Source of the DNA: JANQOH01 sp965201115
GTDB lineage: Bacteria; Pseudomonadota; Alphaproteobacteria; UBA7887
Direction: 5' to 3'
Length of the DNA stretch: 64,000 bases
Assembly (NCBI GenBank): GCA_965201115.1
Contig: OZ241745.1
Coordinates: 1,798,001-1,862,000, forward strand
Part shown: positions 54,595 through 64,000 of the stretch, in pieces
Numbering within the stretch: position 1 is the stretch's first letter
Layout of the letters: each line of letters opens with the position of its first letter
Program-made: the position numbers and the translations under genes
The notes under the pieces: generated by a model
Told to the model about the DNA's origin: nothing
Database searches by the model: none
The model's input: only the letters and a program-made list of their open reading frames with translations

Positions 54595-55068
54595 ATGTCC
54601 GGCTCGGATGCGCCTTGCGCGGGGGCGGCGCCCGGCGGCGCGCCCGCCTTCGATCTTGCCGACGCCGCCGGCTTTCGCTTCTGGCGGCGCGACATCCTGC
54701 GCTGGGGCGACACCGACGGCCTCGGCCACATCAACAACGTCACGTTCACGCGGTTCTGCGAATCCGGGCGCATCGCCTATACCGCCGCCTGCGCGCGCGG
54801 AACGGGCCTGAGCGCCGACGATTTCGTCGTCGCCCATCTGTCGATCGATTTCCGCGCGCAGATGCATTTCCCCGGCGAAGTCATGGGCGGGACGCGGCTT
54901 GTGCGGCTGGGGCGCAGTTCCGTGCGGCTCGGGCACGGGCTGTTTCAGGACGGGCGCTGCACGGCGACCGCCGAGAGCGTGCTGGTCATGTTCGACCGCG
55001 CGGCGCAGAAGCCCGCGCCGATTCTGCCCGCGCTGCGCGCGGCGCTGGAAAACCCGCCGGCCGCATAG
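54595..55068 (+). CDS. Hotdog-fold acyl-CoA thioesterase
   Basis: A 157-residue 4HBT-type thioesterase. The signature ILRWGDTDGLGHINNVTFTR at 34-53 carries the catalytic Asp and the H-INN helix, followed by HLSIDFRAQMHFPGEVMGGT and VRLGHGLFQDGRCTATAES. It hydrolyses acyl-CoAs in the cytosol; the chain preference is unknown. The ATG at 54595 is close to a purine-rich GGGC. It starts the plus-strand run that continues to the TRAP genes. Confidence 0.88.
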   Translation: MSGSDAPCAGAAPGGAPAFDLADAAGFRFWRRDILRWGDTDGLGHINNVTFTRFCESGRIAYTAACARGTGLSADDFVVAHLSIDFRAQMHFPGEVMGGTRLVRLGRSSVRLGHGLFQDGRCTATAESVLVMFDRAAQKPAPILPALRAALENPPAA

Positions 55069-55085
55069 GCGCGCCCCCCGCCGCC

Positions 55086-56936
55086 ATGGCCATCGCGCCG
55101 CCGGAGCTGCTCGCGCCCCCCGCGTGGCACATGTGGGCGGTATTCGCGCTCGCCGCCGCCGCCGTCGCGGCGTTCGCGTGGGAGAAGTGGCCGCTGGAAA
55201 TCACCGCGCTGGGCCTGCTCTCGGCGCTGCTGGTGTTGTTCCAGGCGGCGCCGCTCGAGGGGCCGGACGGCGCCAACCGCCTCGGCGCGGCGCGGTTGCT
55301 CGAGGGGTTCGCCAACCCCGGGCTGATCGCCATCGCCGCGCTGCTGGTTATCGGCCAGGCGCTGACGCAGACCGGCGCGCTCGAGGGCGTCGCCGAGCGC
55401 CTCTACCGCCTCGGCGGCCGCCGCCCCTCCGCGGTGCTGGCGATGACCCTCGCGCCCGTGGCGCTGCTGTCGAGCATCCTCAACAACACGCCGGTGGTGG
55501 TGATGTTCGTCCCCATCCTCGGCGCGCTGGCGGAGCGCCTCCGCGTCGCCGCGAGCCGCGTGCTCATGCCGCTGAGTTTCGCGGCGATCCTCGGCGGCAT
55601 GACGACGCTCATCGGCTCCTCGACCAACCTTCTGGTGGCCGGGGTGGCGGCGGAGATGGGGCTGCCGGCGGTCGGTTTCTTCGACTTTCTGATCCCCGGC
55701 TCGGTGCTGGCGGCGGCGGGGCTGCTCTATGCGATTTTCGTCATGCCGCGCATATTGCCCGACCGCGCCGACCTGGCGGGCAGGCTGGCCGCCGACGGGC
55801 GGCAGTTCGTGGCGCAGATCGAAATCCGCCGCGACTCGCCGCTGATCGGCGCGCGCGCCGTCGCGGGCATGTTTCGCGGCCTGTCGAACGCAACCGTGCG
55901 CGTGGTCCAGCGGGGCGAGCGCGCGTTTCTGCCGCCGTTCGACGACTTGACGCTCAGGGAGGGCGACGCGGTGGTGCTGGCCGCCACGCGCGCGGCGCTG
56001 ACCGAAATCCTGGCGCGCCGCGGCGGCGCGCTCGGCCCCGGCGCCGGCGGCTCGGCCCCCGGCGGCGCGCAGGTACTCGCCGAGGCGCTGGCGCCGCCGG
56101 GCTCGCGCATGGCCGGGCAGACGCTGGAGCAATACGGATTTCGCCGCCGCACGGGCTGCATCGTTCTCGGCGTGCAGCGCCGATCGCGCATGTTCCGCCA
56201 GCGCCTCACCGACATCCGCATCGAGGCCGGCGACAGCCTGTTGATCCAGGGCCCGCCCGGCAAGGTGCGCGCGCTGCGCGCCAGCGGCGACGCGCTGGTT
56301 ATCGAGCGCACGGCGCAGGCGCTGCCGCGCTACCGCCACGCCGGGCGCGCGGCGCTGACCTTCGCCGCCGTGGTGCTGGCGTCGGCGACCGCGCTGGCGC
56401 CGATCGTCGTGGCCGCCGTGGCCGGCGCCGCGGCAATGCTGGCGCTGGGCTGCATCGACGTGCGCCAGGCGGCGCGCGCGCTCGACCGCACGGTGATCCT
56501 CGCCGTGGCCTCGACCCTGGCGCTCGGCGCGGCGCTGCTCGAGACCGGCGGCGCCGCGTGGCTGGCGGCGCAAATCGCCGGCGCGCTCGCCGGCGCCGGG
56601 CCGGGATGGATACTCTCGGCGCTCTTCATCTCCATCGCGCTGGCCACCAACATCCTCAGCAACAACGCGGCGGCGGTGCTGTTCGCGCCCATCGCCGCCG
56701 TGCTCGCGGGCCGCCTCGGCCTCGACCCGACGCCGTTCGTCCACACGGTCATACTGGCGGCGAGCTGCTCCTTCGCCTCGCCGATCGGCTATCAGACGAA
56801 CCTGCTCGTCATGGCGCCGGGCCACTACCGCTTCGCCGATTACGCGCGCGCCGGCCTGCCGCTCACCGTCTTGCTGTGGGCGGCGTTCACGGCGTTCGCG
56901 CCGTGGTACTACGGCCTGCCGCTGGCGGCGCCGTGA
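55086..56936 (+). CDS. SLC13/DASS-family permease with two TrkA-C (RCK_C) domains
   Basis: A 616-residue inner-membrane transporter. The N-terminal membrane block has LLSSILNNTPVVVMFVPIL and the GGMTTLIGSSTNLLVAG motif; the second block ends ATNILSNNAAAVLFAPIAAV and SPIGYQTNLLVMAPGHY. Between them (about 225-400) are two RCK_C domains (EIRRDSPLIGARAVAGMFRG, EAGDSLLIQGPPGKVRALR). The family moves sodium with dicarboxylates or sulfate; the substrate here is unknown. It overlaps the next gene (GTGA). Confidence 0.88.
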   Translation: MAIAPPELLAPPAWHMWAVFALAAAAVAAFAWEKWPLEITALGLLSALLVLFQAAPLEGPDGANRLGAARLLEGFANPGLIAIAALLVIGQALTQTGALEGVAERLYRLGGRRPSAVLAMTLAPVALLSSILNNTPVVVMFVPILGALAERLRVAASRVLMPLSFAAILGGMTTLIGSSTNLLVAGVAAEMGLPAVGFFDFLIPGSVLAAAGLLYAIFVMPRILPDRADLAGRLAADGRQFVAQIEIRRDSPLIGARAVAGMFRGLSNATVRVVQRGERAFLPPFDDLTLREGDAVVLAATRAALTEILARRGGALGPGAGGSAPGGAQVLAEALAPPGSRMAGQTLEQYGFRRRTGCIVLGVQRRSRMFRQRLTDIRIEAGDSLLIQGPPGKVRALRASGDALVIERTAQALPRYRHAGRAALTFAAVVLASATALAPIVVAAVAGAAAMLALGCIDVRQAARALDRTVILAVASTLALGAALLETGGAAWLAAQIAGALAGAGPGWILSALFISIALATNILSNNAAAVLFAPIAAVLAGRLGLDPTPFVHTVILAASCSFASPIGYQTNLLVMAPGHYRFADYARAGLPLTVLLWAAFTAFAPWYYGLPLAAP

Positions 56937-57748
56937 ACCCGCGGCCCGCCGCGATGCGCGAGTTCGACCCCCGCCGCCTGCATCTCTTCTACGGGACCGC
57001 GCGGCAGCCCTGCCCGTATCTCCCCGGACGCGAGGAGCGCAAGGCGGCGGTCGCGCTGTCCGGCCCCGGCGCGCGCGCATTGCTCGACTCGCTCACCGCC
57101 GCGGGGTTCCGCCGCACATATTCCGCGGCGTGGCGCCCGGCCTGCCACGGCTGCGACGCCTGCGTTCCGGTGCGCATTCCCGTCGCCGCGTTCCGCCCGT
57201 CGCGGTCGCAGCGGCGCGTGCAGCGGCGCAACGCCGACCTGCGCGCGCGCGAATGCCCGCCGTTCGGCACGCTGGAGCAATACGGCGTGTTCCGCGCCTA
57301 CGAATCCTCGCGCCACGGCGGCGACATGGCGGCGATGGGGTTCGGCGAGTTCCGCGCCATGATCGAGGATACGCCCGCCGACACGCGCATGGCGGAGTTC
57401 CGCGACGCCGCCGGCCGCCTCGCCGCCGCCGCGCTGCTCGACAGGGTGGCGGACGGGCTCTCGGCGGTCTATACGTTCTTCGCGCCCGGGCGCGAGCGCG
57501 CCAGCCCCGGCGTGTACGCGGTGCTGTGGCTGGTGTCGCGCGCGCGGGCGCTCGGGCTGCCCTACGTCTATTTGGGATACTGGATACGCGACTGCCCCAA
57601 GATGGCCTACAAGACGCGCTTCCGCCCGCTCGAGGCCCTTGTCGGCGGGCGGTGGCTGCCTTTCGGGCCGCAACGCTTCGGCGCCCCGGCCGGCCTCGGG
57701 ATGGGCGGCGGCGCCGACGGCGGGGACGGAGACGGGAACGACACATGA
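56933..57748 (+). CDS. bpt: Bacterial aminoacyl-tRNA--protein transferase (N-end rule)
   Basis: A 271-residue transferase that adds Leu (or Arg) to the N-terminus of proteins bearing acidic residues so that ClpS-ClpAP can degrade them. Key parts are PCPYLPGREERK, YSAAWRPACHGCDACVPVRI with its Cys pairs, QRRVQRRNADL, and GYWIRDCPKMAYKTRFRPLE. The GTG at 56933 overlaps the permease stop; ATG 56954 is an alternative start. The last 25 residues are a Gly/Asp tail. The stop overlaps the first TRAP gene. Confidence 0.93.
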   Translation: MNPRPAAMREFDPRRLHLFYGTARQPCPYLPGREERKAAVALSGPGARALLDSLTAAGFRRTYSAAWRPACHGCDACVPVRIPVAAFRPSRSQRRVQRRNADLRARECPPFGTLEQYGVFRAYESSRHGGDMAAMGFGEFRAMIEDTPADTRMAEFRDAAGRLAAAALLDRVADGLSAVYTFFAPGRERASPGVYAVLWLVSRARALGLPYVYLGYWIRDCPKMAYKTRFRPLEALVGGRWLPFGPQRFGAPAGLGMGGGADGGDGDGNDT

Positions 57749-58887
57749 AACGACGCGATTTCATCGCCGGCGCCGCGGGCGCGGCCGCCGGCGCCGGCGC
57801 GGTGTACGGCGCGCTGGCCGGCCGCGCGACGACGCTGGAGACCGGAAGCCCCGGCGCGCCGGCGCGCGCCCCCGCCGCGGGCGCCGCGCATTTCGAGTGG
57901 AAAATGGTCACGACGTGGCCGAAGAACTTCCCCGGTTCGGGCACGAACGCGCAGCTGGTCGCCGACCGCATAATGGAACTGTCGGACGGGCGGCTGGCGG
58001 TCAAGCTGTTCGCCGCCGGCGAACTCGTGCCGGCGTTCGAATCGTTCGACGCGGTGCGCGAGGATGTCGCCCAGTGCGCCCACAGCGCCGCCTATTACTG
58101 GGTCGCGAAAAACAAGAGCATCCCGTTTTTCTGCGCCGTGCCGGGCGGCCTCACCATAATGGAGCACAATGCCTGGATACTCTACGGCGGCGGGCAGGAG
58201 CTGTGGGACGAGGTCTATGCTGATTTCGGCGTGCGCGCCTTCATGGCCGGCAACACCGACACCCAGATGGGCGGGTGGTACCAAAAGGAAATAAACGCCC
58301 CGACCGATTTCCAGGGCCTCAAGATCCGCATCCCCGGCCTGGCGGCGGAAGTGCTGAACCGCCTCGGCGCCACGGCCGTCAACCTCCCCGCCGGCGAGAT
58401 CATGCCGGCGCTGCAATCGGGCGTCATCGACGCCGCCGAATGGGTCGGCCCGTGGGTCGACCTGGCGATGGGCTTCTACAAGGTGGCGCGCAACTATTAC
58501 GGACCGGGCTTCCACGAAGGCTCGACCGCCAACGAACTGCTGATCGGCGCGCGGCCGTGGGCCGAGCTGCCGCCCGACCTCAAGGAGATCGTCCGCGCCG
58601 CGGCCCACGAGGTCAACATGCTCGGCCCGGCGGAGTATTTCGCCCGCAACGCCGAGTCGCTCGCGGTGCTGACGGAGCAACACGGAGTCGCGGTGCGCAA
58701 CTTCCCGGATACGGCGCTGCGCCGCATGTACGCCTTGTCGGAAGACGTCAACGCGGAAACCGCCGCCGAAGGGGAGCTCAACCGCCGCGTGTGGGAGAAC
58801 TGGAGCGCCTTCCGCAAGCGCGCGATGGACTACCAGCCGCTCTCGCATTACGGCTTCATGCGCAACCGCGCCCTCGGCCGCGCCTGA
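57745..58887 (+). CDS. TRAP transporter substrate-binding protein (DctP family), copy 1
   Basis: A 380-residue periplasmic binding protein with a Tat-like signal (KRRDFIAGAAGA). The mature part has the DctP fold: KMVTTWPKNFPGSGTNAQLV, ELVPAFESFDAVREDVAQ, FQGLKIRIPGLAAEVLNRLG and the ligand-binding IMPALQSGVIDAAEWVGPWV. It likely binds an organic acid. The Tat signal with a TTWPKNFPG start is typical of the DctP group that forms dimers. The DctQ/DctM membrane partners are not in the window. It overlaps bpt (ATGA). Confidence 0.9.
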   Translation: MKRRDFIAGAAGAAAGAGAVYGALAGRATTLETGSPGAPARAPAAGAAHFEWKMVTTWPKNFPGSGTNAQLVADRIMELSDGRLAVKLFAAGELVPAFESFDAVREDVAQCAHSAAYYWVAKNKSIPFFCAVPGGLTIMEHNAWILYGGGQELWDEVYADFGVRAFMAGNTDTQMGGWYQKEINAPTDFQGLKIRIPGLAAEVLNRLGATAVNLPAGEIMPALQSGVIDAAEWVGPWVDLAMGFYKVARNYYGPGFHEGSTANELLIGARPWAELPPDLKEIVRAAAHEVNMLGPAEYFARNAESLAVLTEQHGVAVRNFPDTALRRMYALSEDVNAETAAEGELNRRVWENWSAFRKRAMDYQPLSHYGFMRNRALGRA

Positions 58888-58902
58888 ACGTCTTCTCCCC
58901 CT

Positions 58903-58914
58903 CCCCCCCCCCCC
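58903..58914 (+). repeat. Homopolymer C12 tract between the two TRAP genes
   Basis: Twelve C in the 92-bp gap between the two dctP copies, 66 bp upstream of the second start codon. Slippage here could affect leader length of copy 2. Confidence 0.8.
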
Positions 58915-58979
58915 TCCCGCGCGCCGCGCGCGCCGCGCGGGATACGCAGCGCCCCAATACGTCGAAAGGACCGCCGATC

Positions 58980-60068
58980 ATGACGAAATCCACGAGCCGC
59001 CGGGGCTTTCTGTCCGCCGCCGCGGCCGGCGCCGCCGCCGCGGCGCTGCCCGCCCCCGCCATAGCCCAGGGCCGCGTGCGCTGGAAGATGGTCACCACGT
59101 GGCCGCGCAACTTCCCCGGCCTCGGCACCGGCGCGCAGCGCATCGCCGACCGCATCGCCGCGCTCACCGACGGACGCATGGAAGTGCGCCTCTACGCCGG
59201 CGGCGAGCTGGTTCCGCCGTTCGAATCCTTCGACGCGGTGCGCAACGGCATCGCCGAAATGTCGCACGGCGCCGCCTATTACTGGGTCGCCAAGCACAAG
59301 AGCGCGCCGTTTTTCTGCACCGTGCCCGGCGGGCTTACGCAGCAGGAGCACATGGGCTGGATCTATCACGGCGGCGGCCAGCAGCTGTGGGACGAACTCT
59401 ATGCCGGGTTCGGCCTCAAGGCCTTTCTCGCCGGCGGCACCGGCGTGCAGATGGGCGGCTGGTTCCAACGGGAAATCGCCGGCCTCGAGTCCTTCCGGGG
59501 CCTCAAGATGCGCATTCCCGGCCTCGGCGCCGAGGTCGTCAACCGCCTCGGAGCCACGGCCGTAAACCTGCCCGGCGGCGAGATCATGCCGGCGCTGCAA
59601 TCCGGCGTCATCGACGCCACCGAATGGGTCGGGCCGTGGAACGACCTCGCCTTCGGCTTCCACAAGGTGGCGAAGTTCTATTACGGCCCCGGCTTCCACG
59701 AACCCAGCTCGGCGCTCGAAACCATCGTCCACAAGGAAAAATTCGAGGCCCTGCCGGGCGACATGCAAGCCGCGGTCGAAAACGCCTGCATGGCCGAAAA
59801 CGGCTACATGCTGAGCGAGTTCACCGCCGCCAACGGCGCCGCCCAAACGGTACTGACCGAGCGCCACGGCGTCCGCATCGGCTCGTTCCCCGACGACGTC
59901 ATGCGCGGAGCGTTCGCCGTGGCCGAGGACGTGCTGGCCGAAACCGCCGCCGAAGGGGAGCTAGCGCGGCGCATCTACGACAGCTGGTTCGCCTTCCGCC
60001 GCGAGGCCGTCGCGCGCGGCCCCTACGCCGAACAGGGCTACATGAACAAGCGCGCGCTCGGCGGATAG
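58980..60068 (+). CDS. TRAP transporter substrate-binding protein (DctP family), copy 2
   Basis: A 362-residue paralogue of copy 1. It has a Tat signal (SRRGFLSAAAAGAAAAALPA) and the same KMVTTWPRNFPGLG start, SFRGLKMRIPGLGAEVVNRL and IMPALQSGVIDATEWVGPWN. The binding-pocket residues around ATEWVGPW are conserved between copies, while loops such as TDTQMGGWYQKE/TGVQMGGWFQRE differ slightly, suggesting related ligands. The ATG at 58980 follows GAAAGGACCGCCGATC. The pair probably arose by tandem duplication. Confidence 0.9.
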   Translation: MTKSTSRRGFLSAAAAGAAAAALPAPAIAQGRVRWKMVTTWPRNFPGLGTGAQRIADRIAALTDGRMEVRLYAGGELVPPFESFDAVRNGIAEMSHGAAYYWVAKHKSAPFFCTVPGGLTQQEHMGWIYHGGGQQLWDELYAGFGLKAFLAGGTGVQMGGWFQREIAGLESFRGLKMRIPGLGAEVVNRLGATAVNLPGGEIMPALQSGVIDATEWVGPWNDLAFGFHKVAKFYYGPGFHEPSSALETIVHKEKFEALPGDMQAAVENACMAENGYMLSEFTAANGAAQTVLTERHGVRIGSFPDDVMRGAFAVAEDVLAETAAEGELARRIYDSWFAFRREAVARGPYAEQGYMNKRALGG

Positions 60069-60082
60069 CCGCGCGCCGCGCG

Positions 60083-62164
<2,082 letters not shown>

Positions 62165-62338
62165 TGCCACGGCGGCGTCCTCCGCTATAATGTTGTAGTA
62201 TGCATTACCCGCCCCGCCTATGCGAGCCATGAAGCGCCGTCGGCGCGAAGCGCGTCCCGCCCGCCCGCGCGCGCAAGGCCGCGCCGCGCAAGACGGCGGA
62301 ACTCGCCGCTGTTCCCGCCCGATACCGGAGCCGTCGGG
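62165..62338. other. Divergent promoter region between copA and lipoprotein C
   Basis: The 174-bp gap contains a short AT-rich island (about 62183-62210) with TATAATGTTGTAGTATGCAT. It could give a -10 box for copA on the minus strand or be part of a metal-regulator site, but no dyad matching a CueR or CsoR operator was identified. The rest is GC-rich. Confidence 0.35.
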
Positions 62339-64000
62339 ATGACCGGCGCGGCGCGCGTGTACCGATTCCGTATTGCCGCCGCCGTCGCGGCGCTGTTCAT
62401 GCTCGCGGCTTGCGGCGGGGGCGGCGGCGGAGGGGGCGGCATCGATCCGGTCGCGGCGCAAGACCTGACCGGCGCCCAACCGCCCGCCGAAACGCCGGCG
62501 GATCAGAACGCGCGGGCGGCCGGAATCCTGTCGCGCGCCGACTCGCTCATCCTCTCGACGATACACGAGGACGCCCGCGCCCGGGCCCCGATCGAGTTCC
62601 GGTTCCGGACCGACGGGAACAGGGGCGAGCTGCGCGCGCGCAGCTACGAGGTGGCGACCGAATGCGCCGGCGCGCAGTGCAACTGGACCGCGCCGGGTAC
62701 CGGAAGGGCGGTCGAGATCCCTCTCCGGTATCTTGCGTTTCTGCCGGGCGCCGCCGCGGCAATCCTCGCGAAAAGCGGCGTCTCGCTGGTCGAGGGCCGG
62801 GGAAGCGCCGCGCCCGTTATCGACGTTGCCCGGGTGGCGCCGGTATCCGGAGCCGTCGAGGGCGCCTGGGCCGAATCGCTGGGCGCCTGGATGGACCACG
62901 GCTGGTTCGCCGTGCAACAGGAAGGAGCGCAAATCGGCAATTACGACGTAACCGCGCGATACGCGATCGCCGGCGGCGATCTGACCGGGAGCCTGCCGGG
63001 CGTGGCCGCGACGTGGACCGGCCTTATGGTCGGCGCGCCGCGAGGCGGCGATTTCCGCAACGGCGTCCTGCAAGGCGACGCCAGGCTGACGCTCACCTTT
63101 GCGGGCAACGACCCGCGGCTCGGGGCGGCGTTCTCGAACATCGTCGATCTCCGCAAGGGCACGGCGTACGTCACGACCGATGTACGTTTCGATAACATAT
63201 TCCTCACGCGGACCGCGGCGGGCGCGTATCGGGCGGGCGCCGCCGGCAACCGCATCCAGGGCGGATTCTACGGGCCGAACCACGCCGAGACCGCGGGTAT
63301 ATTCGAGCAGGCCGGCATAACCGGCGCATTCGGCGCGAAGCGGGATCCTGCGGTATTCGCTTCCACGGTGTTCGTTTCCACGATACACGGCGCGACGAAC
63401 GCATTGAAGTTTCCCGGTTTCGAAGTGCTGCCCGTTTGCATCGGGGCGCAATGCCGATGGCGCATACCCGAGACCGCCGTCACCGAGGTCGTCGGGCTGG
63501 AATACTTGGATATTGCGCCCGACACGAATGGAGAAACGGAATCTTTCGCAAGGCGCGGCATCGAGATACACAAGGGCCGCGGAAAGCCCCGGCAGGATAC
63601 GGAAGGCGACGCGGAAATCGAGTATTACATCGCCAGGACAGGGATGGGGATGGAGCATGCGTCCTTCGCGTTGGCGCAAGGTATGTGGAACAGAACCGAC
63701 AATGTCGAAATTGTCGGCCGATTCGGTATAGCGGGCGGTAGCCGTTTGAGCGGCGCGCCGCCGCGCTCGCCCGGCATATCGGCCCGCTGGAGCGGGCTCA
63801 TGGTCGGCGCGCCGAAAGGCGGCGACTACCGCGGCAACGTTCTGGTCGGCAACGCTGCCTTGACCTACAATTATTCGGACGCGAACCCGACACTCGACGC
63901 GGAATTCTCGAGTATCGAGAATATCGAGCAAGGCAAGACATATTCCCCGTCGAGCATGCGATTCGACGACGTACCCGTTGCGCGCGACGGTTCGTATCGG
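62339..64000 (+). CDS. Lipoprotein C with tandem TbpB-like beta domains (3' truncated by window edge)
   Basis: The frame is open for 554 codons and runs off the right edge. The signal peptide ends in the lipobox MLAAC (Cys25) followed by nine Gly. Two similar beta domains follow: WTGLMVGAPRGGDFRNGVLQ, then GNRIQGGFYGPNHAETAGIF and TGAFGAKRD in the first, and WSGLMVGAPKGGDYRGNVLV in the second, which is cut. The FYGP...AETAGIF...GAFGA pattern is that of transferrin-binding-protein-like surface barrels and is shared with lipoproteins A and B. Paired Cys (CAGAQCNW, CIGAQCRW) occur at matching places in both repeats. The ATG at 62339 follows CGGAG. Confidence 0.8.
   Translation, partial: MTGAARVYRFRIAAAVAALFMLAACGGGGGGGGGIDPVAAQDLTGAQPPAETPADQNARAAGILSRADSLILSTIHEDARARAPIEFRFRTDGNRGELRARSYEVATECAGAQCNWTAPGTGRAVEIPLRYLAFLPGAAAAILAKSGVSLVEGRGSAAPVIDVARVAPVSGAVEGAWAESLGAWMDHGWFAVQQEGAQIGNYDVTARYAIAGGDLTGSLPGVAATWTGLMVGAPRGGDFRNGVLQGDARLTLTFAGNDPRLGAAFSNIVDLRKGTAYVTTDVRFDNIFLTRTAAGAYRAGAAGNRIQGGFYGPNHAETAGIFEQAGITGAFGAKRDPAVFASTVFVSTIHGATNALKFPGFEVLPVCIGAQCRWRIPETAVTEVVGLEYLDIAPDTNGETESFARRGIEIHKGRGKPRQDTEGDAEIEYYIARTGMGMEHASFALAQGMWNRTDNVEIVGRFGIAGGSRLSGAPPRSPGISARWSGLMVGAPKGGDYRGNVLVGNAALTYNYSDANPTLDAEFSSIENIEQGKTYSPSSMRFDDVPVARDGSYR

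Noticed and set aside
62165..63931. Long minus-strand open frame continuing upstream from copA
   Set aside because: It is antisense to lipoprotein C, which has a lipobox, domain repeats and a ribosome site; the minus frame has no family motifs before the CPMHP start.

Overview
This 64-kb window comes from a very GC-rich bacterium (the housekeeping parts look close to 70% GC by eye) and is most likely a pseudomonadote, probably an alphaproteobacterium. The clues are the short single-domain glucose-6-phosphate isomerase, a MutL with a built-in DQHAxxExxxxE nuclease motif, MaeB fused to a phosphotransacetylase domain, a pstSCAB-phoU-phoB operon with phoR, TRAP-type binding proteins with Tat signals, and genes packed with ATGA/GTGA/TGATG overlaps. 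The assignment is inference; no rRNA or tRNA gene was seen.

Layout. 0-0.4 kb: the 3' end of apt. 0.4-11.2 kb (minus strand): an orphan NHLP-type RiPP precursor, then, read in transcription order, maeB-phoR-pstS-pstC-pstA-pstB-phoU-phoB-gmhA, the phosphate uptake and sensing cluster. 11.4-21.5 kb: mixed metabolism (methyltransferase, orphan membrane fusion protein, two-subunit CoA transferase, deoxyribosyltransferase, two luciferase-like oxidoreductases, amidohydrolase, pterin dehydratase, DUF3429), interrupted by an isolated, lower-GC Orc1/Cdc6-like ATPase. 21.5-31.5 kb: TPR-SPOR protein, two tandem paralogous 940-953 residue lipoproteins with conserved promoters and G12 tracts, and panC, all separated by a palindromic repeat family. 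31.5-35.5 kb: mutL (frame interrupted at a CG-dinucleotide tract), pgi and an HpcH-type aldolase.

36-54 kb is a defence island of visibly lower and uneven GC: a chimera of the NifU N-terminal domain with a DNA-methylase target-recognition region, a PIN-like remnant, a 1191-residue fused restriction-modification enzyme, an ATPase plus PD-(D/E)XK-like nuclease pair, a TIR-like (ThsB-type) protein with a coupled partner, a DNA phosphorothioation operon dndC-small protein-dndD-(dndE fused to herA), and a SIR2-like protein coupled to a small basic protein. A decayed second dndC and its upstream region form direct repeats around the SIR2 module. The best candidate for an undescribed system is this phosphorothioation set with a DndE-HerA fusion flanked by TIR and SIR2 (both possible NAD-consuming) modules; the ATPase-nuclease pair is the second.

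54.6-64 kb: thioesterase, SLC13-type permease, aminoacyl-tRNA-protein transferase and two tandem TRAP binding proteins on the plus strand, a copper-type P-ATPase on the minus strand, and the start of a third lipoprotein with tandem beta-domains that runs off the right edge.

A recurring theme is sequence plasticity: an intergenic double-hairpin repeat with compensatory base changes (17 perfect copies of its first hairpin), several tandem duplications, and long G/C homopolymers, in the same window as a mutL gene that may itself be switched off by dinucleotide slippage.
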